A stretch of 64,000 nucleotides of DNA from Serratia liquefaciens (GTDB lineage: Bacteria > Pseudomonadota > Gammaproteobacteria > Enterobacterales > Enterobacteriaceae): contig NZ_CP088930.1 of the NCBI RefSeq assembly GCF_027594825.1, positions 2,231,019 through 2,295,018 of the forward strand, given 5' to 3'. A program made the position numbers and the translations under genes. Below the pieces are notes generated by a model. That model was not told the DNA's origin. It was given only the letters and a program-made list of their open reading frames with translations, and made no database searches. Of this stretch, positions 61,043-64,000 are shown piece by piece. Each line of letters begins with the position of its first letter. Position 1 is the first letter of the stretch.

Positions 61043-63073
61043 ATGCTTTCCTCAACATTCGTTCGTACCAAAGCAGGGCGTTCAAAGCCTGTCCGACTTA
61101 CCGCAGTTATCGCGGCAGCCCTTTTCCTTGCAGGCTGCCCGAGTCAGGCCCCGCAGACGCCGCCCGCTAATATACAGGACGAAGCGAGCGCCAGTTCCGA
61201 TTACTATCTGCAGCAGCTGCAGCAAAGCAGCAATGATAACAAGGCTGACTGGCAATTACTTGCTATTCGCGCGTTGCTGCGCGAAGGGAAACTGCCGCAG
61301 GCCAGTGAACAACTGAACCAGCTGCCGAAAAACCTCAGCAGCGTTCAACTGGTGGAGCGCCAGTTATTGAGCGCCGAGCTGCAGGTGGCGAACAATAGCT
61401 ATGTCGCGGCCCGCACTACGCTGAGCCATCTGGATACCGGCTCGTTGTCGACCAACCAACGAGTGCGCTTCTACCAGGCACAGATTGCTGCCAATCAGGG
61501 TAAACCTTCGCTGCCGCTGATCCGTGCTTATATCGAGCAAGAACCGCTGGTGACCGGCAAAGCGCATCAAACCAATCTGGACCAAACCTGGCTGTCCCTG
61601 CTGCAGCTGACGTCGCAGGACATGAACAGTCTGGTGATCAACGCCAATGAGAATGTACTGCAAGGCTGGTTGGATCTGCTGCGCGTTTATCAGGACAACA
61701 AGCAGGATCCCGATCTGCTGAAGGCCGGCATTAAAGATTGGCAGAATCGCTACCCGCAGAACCCAGCGGCGAAAACCCTGCCTACTCAGTTGAACCAGGT
61801 GTTGAACTTTACCCAGGCTTCCACTTCAAAAATCGCGCTGCTGCTGCCGTTGAACGGCCAGGCAAAAGTGTTCGCCGATGCGATCCAAAAAGGGTTTGAA
61901 GCGGCAAAAAACGGCGTGACGCCTTCCGCTCCGGTGCAACAACAGCAGCAACAGCCTACCAGCGAGCCGGTGCAGGCTCCTGCTTCGACGGATCCCAATG
62001 CCAACGGCGCAGTAAGCACGTCAGCGCCGTCAGCAGATGCTGCCCCGGTAACGGCCGCTCAGCCTTCAGCCCCATCCACCGCGCCGATTACGCCGCCGCA
62101 GGCCGCTAACGCGCAGATTAAAGTGTATGATACCTCCAGCCAGCCACTGGCCGCGCTGCTGACGCAGGCCCAGCAGGATGGAGCCACCTTGGTGGTCGGC
62201 CCGCTGCTGAAAGAAAATGTCGATCAACTGGCCGGCAGCACCACCACCCTGAACGTCTTGGCGCTCAACCAGCCGGAAACGCCGAAAGACAATCCGAACA
62301 TTTGCTACTTCGCGCTTTCACCGGAAGATGAAGCCCGCGATGCTGCCCGCCACATTTGGGAACAGCAGAAACGGCAACCGCTGCTGTTGATCCCGCGCGG
62401 TGCCTTCGGCGATCGCGTTGCCAAAGCCTTTAATCAGGAGTGGCAGAAACTGGGCGGCCAAACGGTGCTGCAGCAAAATATCGGCTCCGCCGGTGAACTG
62501 CGCCAAATGGTGAACAGCGGCGGCATTCGCATGTCGGGCACGCCAATCTCCACCGCACCGGCACCGCAGGCGGTCACCATTGCCGGGCTGACCATTCCTG
62601 CGCCACCGAGTGATACGCCAGCAGCCAGCGGCGGCAGCGTAGATTCGGTCTATATCGTCGCGACCCAGTCCCAGCTGACGTTGATTAAACCGATGATCGA
62701 CATGGCCACCAACTCGCGCAGCAAGCCGGCGATGTACGCCAGTTCGCGCAGCTACCAGGCCGGGGCCGGTCCGGATTTCCGCCTGGAAATGGAAGGCCTG
62801 CAGTTCAGCGATATCCCGTTGCTGGCCGGTGCCAACCCGCAGCTGTTGCAGCAGGCAAGCAGCCAGTTCCGCAACGACTACTCGCTGGTGCGCCTGTACG
62901 CCATGGGGATGGATGCCTGGACATTGTCCAACCACTTTGCTGAAATGCGCCAGTTGCCCGGCTTCCAGGTCTCCGGCACCACGGGCATGCTGACCGCCTC
63001 ACCGGGTTGCGTCATCAACAGAAAACTGCCTTGGCTGCAATACCGCCAGGGCATGGTCGTCCCGGTCTCTTGA
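61043..63073 (+). CDS. lpoA: Penicillin-binding protein activator LpoA
   Basis: A 676-residue outer-membrane lipoprotein that reaches through the periplasm to stimulate PBP1a. The signal peptide ends in a lipobox, FLAGC. The N-terminal helical TPR-like domain (about 30-255) is followed by a periplasmic-binding-like domain from about 270, with [22 protein letters not shown]. This is interrupted by a low-complexity insert rich in Q, P, A and S (about 295-350), as in E. coli LpoA but different in sequence. ATG 61043 starts the signal peptide. Confidence 0.96.
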   Translation: MLSSTFVRTKAGRSKPVRLTAVIAAALFLAGCPSQAPQTPPANIQDEASASSDYYLQQLQQSSNDNKADWQLLAIRALLREGKLPQASEQLNQLPKNLSSVQLVERQLLSAELQVANNSYVAARTTLSHLDTGSLSTNQRVRFYQAQIAANQGKPSLPLIRAYIEQEPLVTGKAHQTNLDQTWLSLLQLTSQDMNSLVINANENVLQGWLDLLRVYQDNKQDPDLLKAGIKDWQNRYPQNPAAKTLPTQLNQVLNFTQASTSKIALLLPLNGQAKVFADAIQKGFEAAKNGVTPSAPVQQQQQQPTSEPVQAPASTDPNANGAVSTSAPSADAAPVTAAQPSAPSTAPITPPQAANAQIKVYDTSSQPLAALLTQAQQDGATLVVGPLLKENVDQLAGSTTTLNVLALNQPETPKDNPNICYFALSPEDEARDAARHIWEQQKRQPLLLIPRGAFGDRVAKAFNQEWQKLGGQTVLQQNIGSAGELRQMVNSGGIRMSGTPISTAPAPQAVTIAGLTIPAPPSDTPAASGGSVDSVYIVATQSQLTLIKPMIDMATNSRSKPAMYASSRSYQAGAGPDFRLEMEGLQFSDIPLLAGANPQLLQQASSQFRNDYSLVRLYAMGMDAWTLSNHFAEMRQLPGFQVSGTTGMLTASPGCVINRKLPWLQYRQGMVVPVS

Positions 63074-63423
63074 GTCAACGCGCTACAGGGGCGGGCTATG
63101 AATTACAAGCCCGCCACTATCTGGAACGCGCCGGGCTCACCTTCTTCGCCGCCAATGTTACGCTGCGCGGCGGTGAGCTCGACCTCATCATGCGCGATGG
63201 CCAAACCTGGGTGTTCGTTGAAGTACGCTACCGACGCAGCGATGCGTTTGGCGGTGCCGCCGCCAGCGTTACCTATCGCAAGCAACAGCGGTTGCTGCAT
63301 GCCGCCGCCGTTTGGCTGGCGGGGCGCGGAGCCAGTTTTGACACATCGTCTTGCCGTTTTGATGTTTTGGCCATTACCGGTAACCAGTTAGAATGGATAC
63401 CCAATGCCTTCAATGCGGATTAA
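63070..63423 (+). CDS. yraN: YraN family (UPF0102) endonuclease-like protein
   Basis: A 117-residue UPF0102 protein with a restriction-endonuclease-like fold. [30 protein letters not shown] carries the D/ExK-type pattern. The function is unknown. The likely start is TTG at 63070, overlapping the lpoA stop (TTGA), giving [20 protein letters not shown] longer frame beginning inside lpoA is unlikely. It lies in the conserved order lpoA-yraN-diaA. Confidence 0.88.
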   Translation: MSQRATGAGYELQARHYLERAGLTFFAANVTLRGGELDLIMRDGQTWVFVEVRYRRSDAFGGAAASVTYRKQQRLLHAAAVWLAGRGASFDTSSCRFDVLAITGNQLEWIPNAFNAD

Positions 63424-63474
63424 ACGCGGTTTACCGGTGCAGACCGGCCCTTTGACTTAGTGGATTAATACAAC

Positions 63475-64000
63475 GTGCTGGATAGAATTAAAGCCTGTTT
63501 TACCGAAAGCATCCAAACCCAGATTGCGGCGGCGGAAGCTTTGCCCGACGCCATCTCGCGTGCAGCAATGACGCTGGTTCAATCCTTACTCAACGGCAAT
63601 AAAATTCTGTGCTGCGGTAACGGCACCTCGGCAGCCAATGCGCAGCATTTCGCCGCCAGCATGATCAACCGCTTTGAAACCGAGCGCCCAAGCCTGCCGG
63701 CCATTGCACTGAATGCCGATAACGTGGTGCTGACCGCGATCACCAACGATCGCCTGCACGATGAAGTCTATGCCAAACAGGTTCGCGCGCTCGGCCACGC
63801 CGGCGACGTGCTGCTGGCAATTTCCACCCGCGGCAACAGCCGTGATATTGTGAAAGCGGTCGAAGCTGCCGTGACGCGTGACATGACGATTGTCGCACTT
63901 ACCGGTTACGACGGTGGGGAGCTGGCCGGCTTGCTTGGCCAACAGGATGTCGAGATCCGTATCCCTTCCCACCGCAGTGCACGCATTCAGGAAATGCATA
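63475..64000 (+). CDS. diaA: DnaA initiator-associating protein DiaA (partial, 3' end outside window)
   Basis: The first 175 codons of DiaA, a tetrameric SIS-domain protein that binds DnaA and promotes its assembly at ori[22 protein letters not shown] and [15 protein letters not shown] are the SIS-fold sugar-phosphate loops. The sequence is nearly identical to E. coli (196 residues), so about 20 residues are cut off by the window edge. The start is GTG at 63475. Confidence 0.95.
   Translation, partial: MLDRIKACFTESIQTQIAAAEALPDAISRAAMTLVQSLLNGNKILCCGNGTSAANAQHFAASMINRFETERPSLPAIALNADNVVLTAITNDRLHDEVYAKQVRALGHAGDVLLAISTRGNSRDIVKAVEAAVTRDMTIVALTGYDGGELAGLLGQQDVEIRIPSHRSARIQEMH

Noticed and set aside
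61930..62110. A low-complexity CAG/GCC-rich stretch as a possible repeat array
   Set aside because: It encodes the Q/P/A/S-rich insert typical of LpoA and does not form an array of equal units.

Overview
The window is an ordinary chromosomal stretch of a gamma-proteobacterium of the order Enterobacterales. Gene order and protein sequences are close to Escherichia coli, but several accessory genes and the codon use point to Yersiniaceae, most likely Serratia. That assignment is inference from recalled family sequences, not a database search. Nearly all genes are intact. I see no insertion sequence, prophage or CRISPR array. The right end cuts diaA.

Layout. 1-5 kb: a MalI-like LacI regulator, ygiD, zupT, ribB behind an FMN riboswitch, ubiK. 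4.3-15.8 kb: yjeH, an ERIC repeat, hldE, glnE, ygiF, ygiM, cca, uppP, folB, plsY (envelope, LPS heptose, nitrogen and tRNA functions). 15.8-21.9 kb: an accessory iron locus with a Fur-box promoter, an FhuA/FoxA-class TonB receptor and two exporter-fold ABC half-transporters. It occupies the slot between plsY and tsaD where E. coli carries the ttd genes. 22-28.7 kb: tsaD and the macromolecular synthesis operon rpsU-dnaG-rpoD, then a secreted SnoaL-like protein, mug and tRNA-Ile2. 28.7-37.6 kb: an HPP membrane protein, yfcF, a gabT-gabD-permease operon with a divergent MocR/GabR-type regulator, and an ABC-F ATPase.

37.8-47 kb: fadH, rlmG, a HigBA-type toxin-antitoxin pair overlapping ygjP, ygjR, a glutamine-amidotransferase-like gene, alx behind a yybP-ykoY (manganese) riboswitch, and sstT. 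47-52.6 kb: the hexuronate genes uxaA, uxaC, exuT and exuR. 52.7-59.6 kb: an orphan secreted protein, yqjA-mzrA, yqjC, yqjD-yqjE-yqjK, yqjF, yqjG, yhaJ and the pirin yhaK. 59.7-64 kb: rnpB, rsmI, lpoA, yraN and the start of diaA.

How it fits together. Most of the region is conserved housekeeping. The accessory insertions sit in intergenic slots: the siderophore locus, the gab module with an unusual permease, HigBA, the amidotransferase, the SnoaL-like protein and the orphan at 52.7 kb. The most interesting items are the FhuA-like receptor paired with a YbtPQ/IrtAB/PchHI-like ABC pair; a DNA motif shared by the yqjF promoter and the yhaJ-yhaK intergenic region, suggesting a YhaJ operator; an ERIC repeat that supplies an alternative start codon for yjeH; and a toxin-antitoxin pair placed in translational overlap with ygjP.
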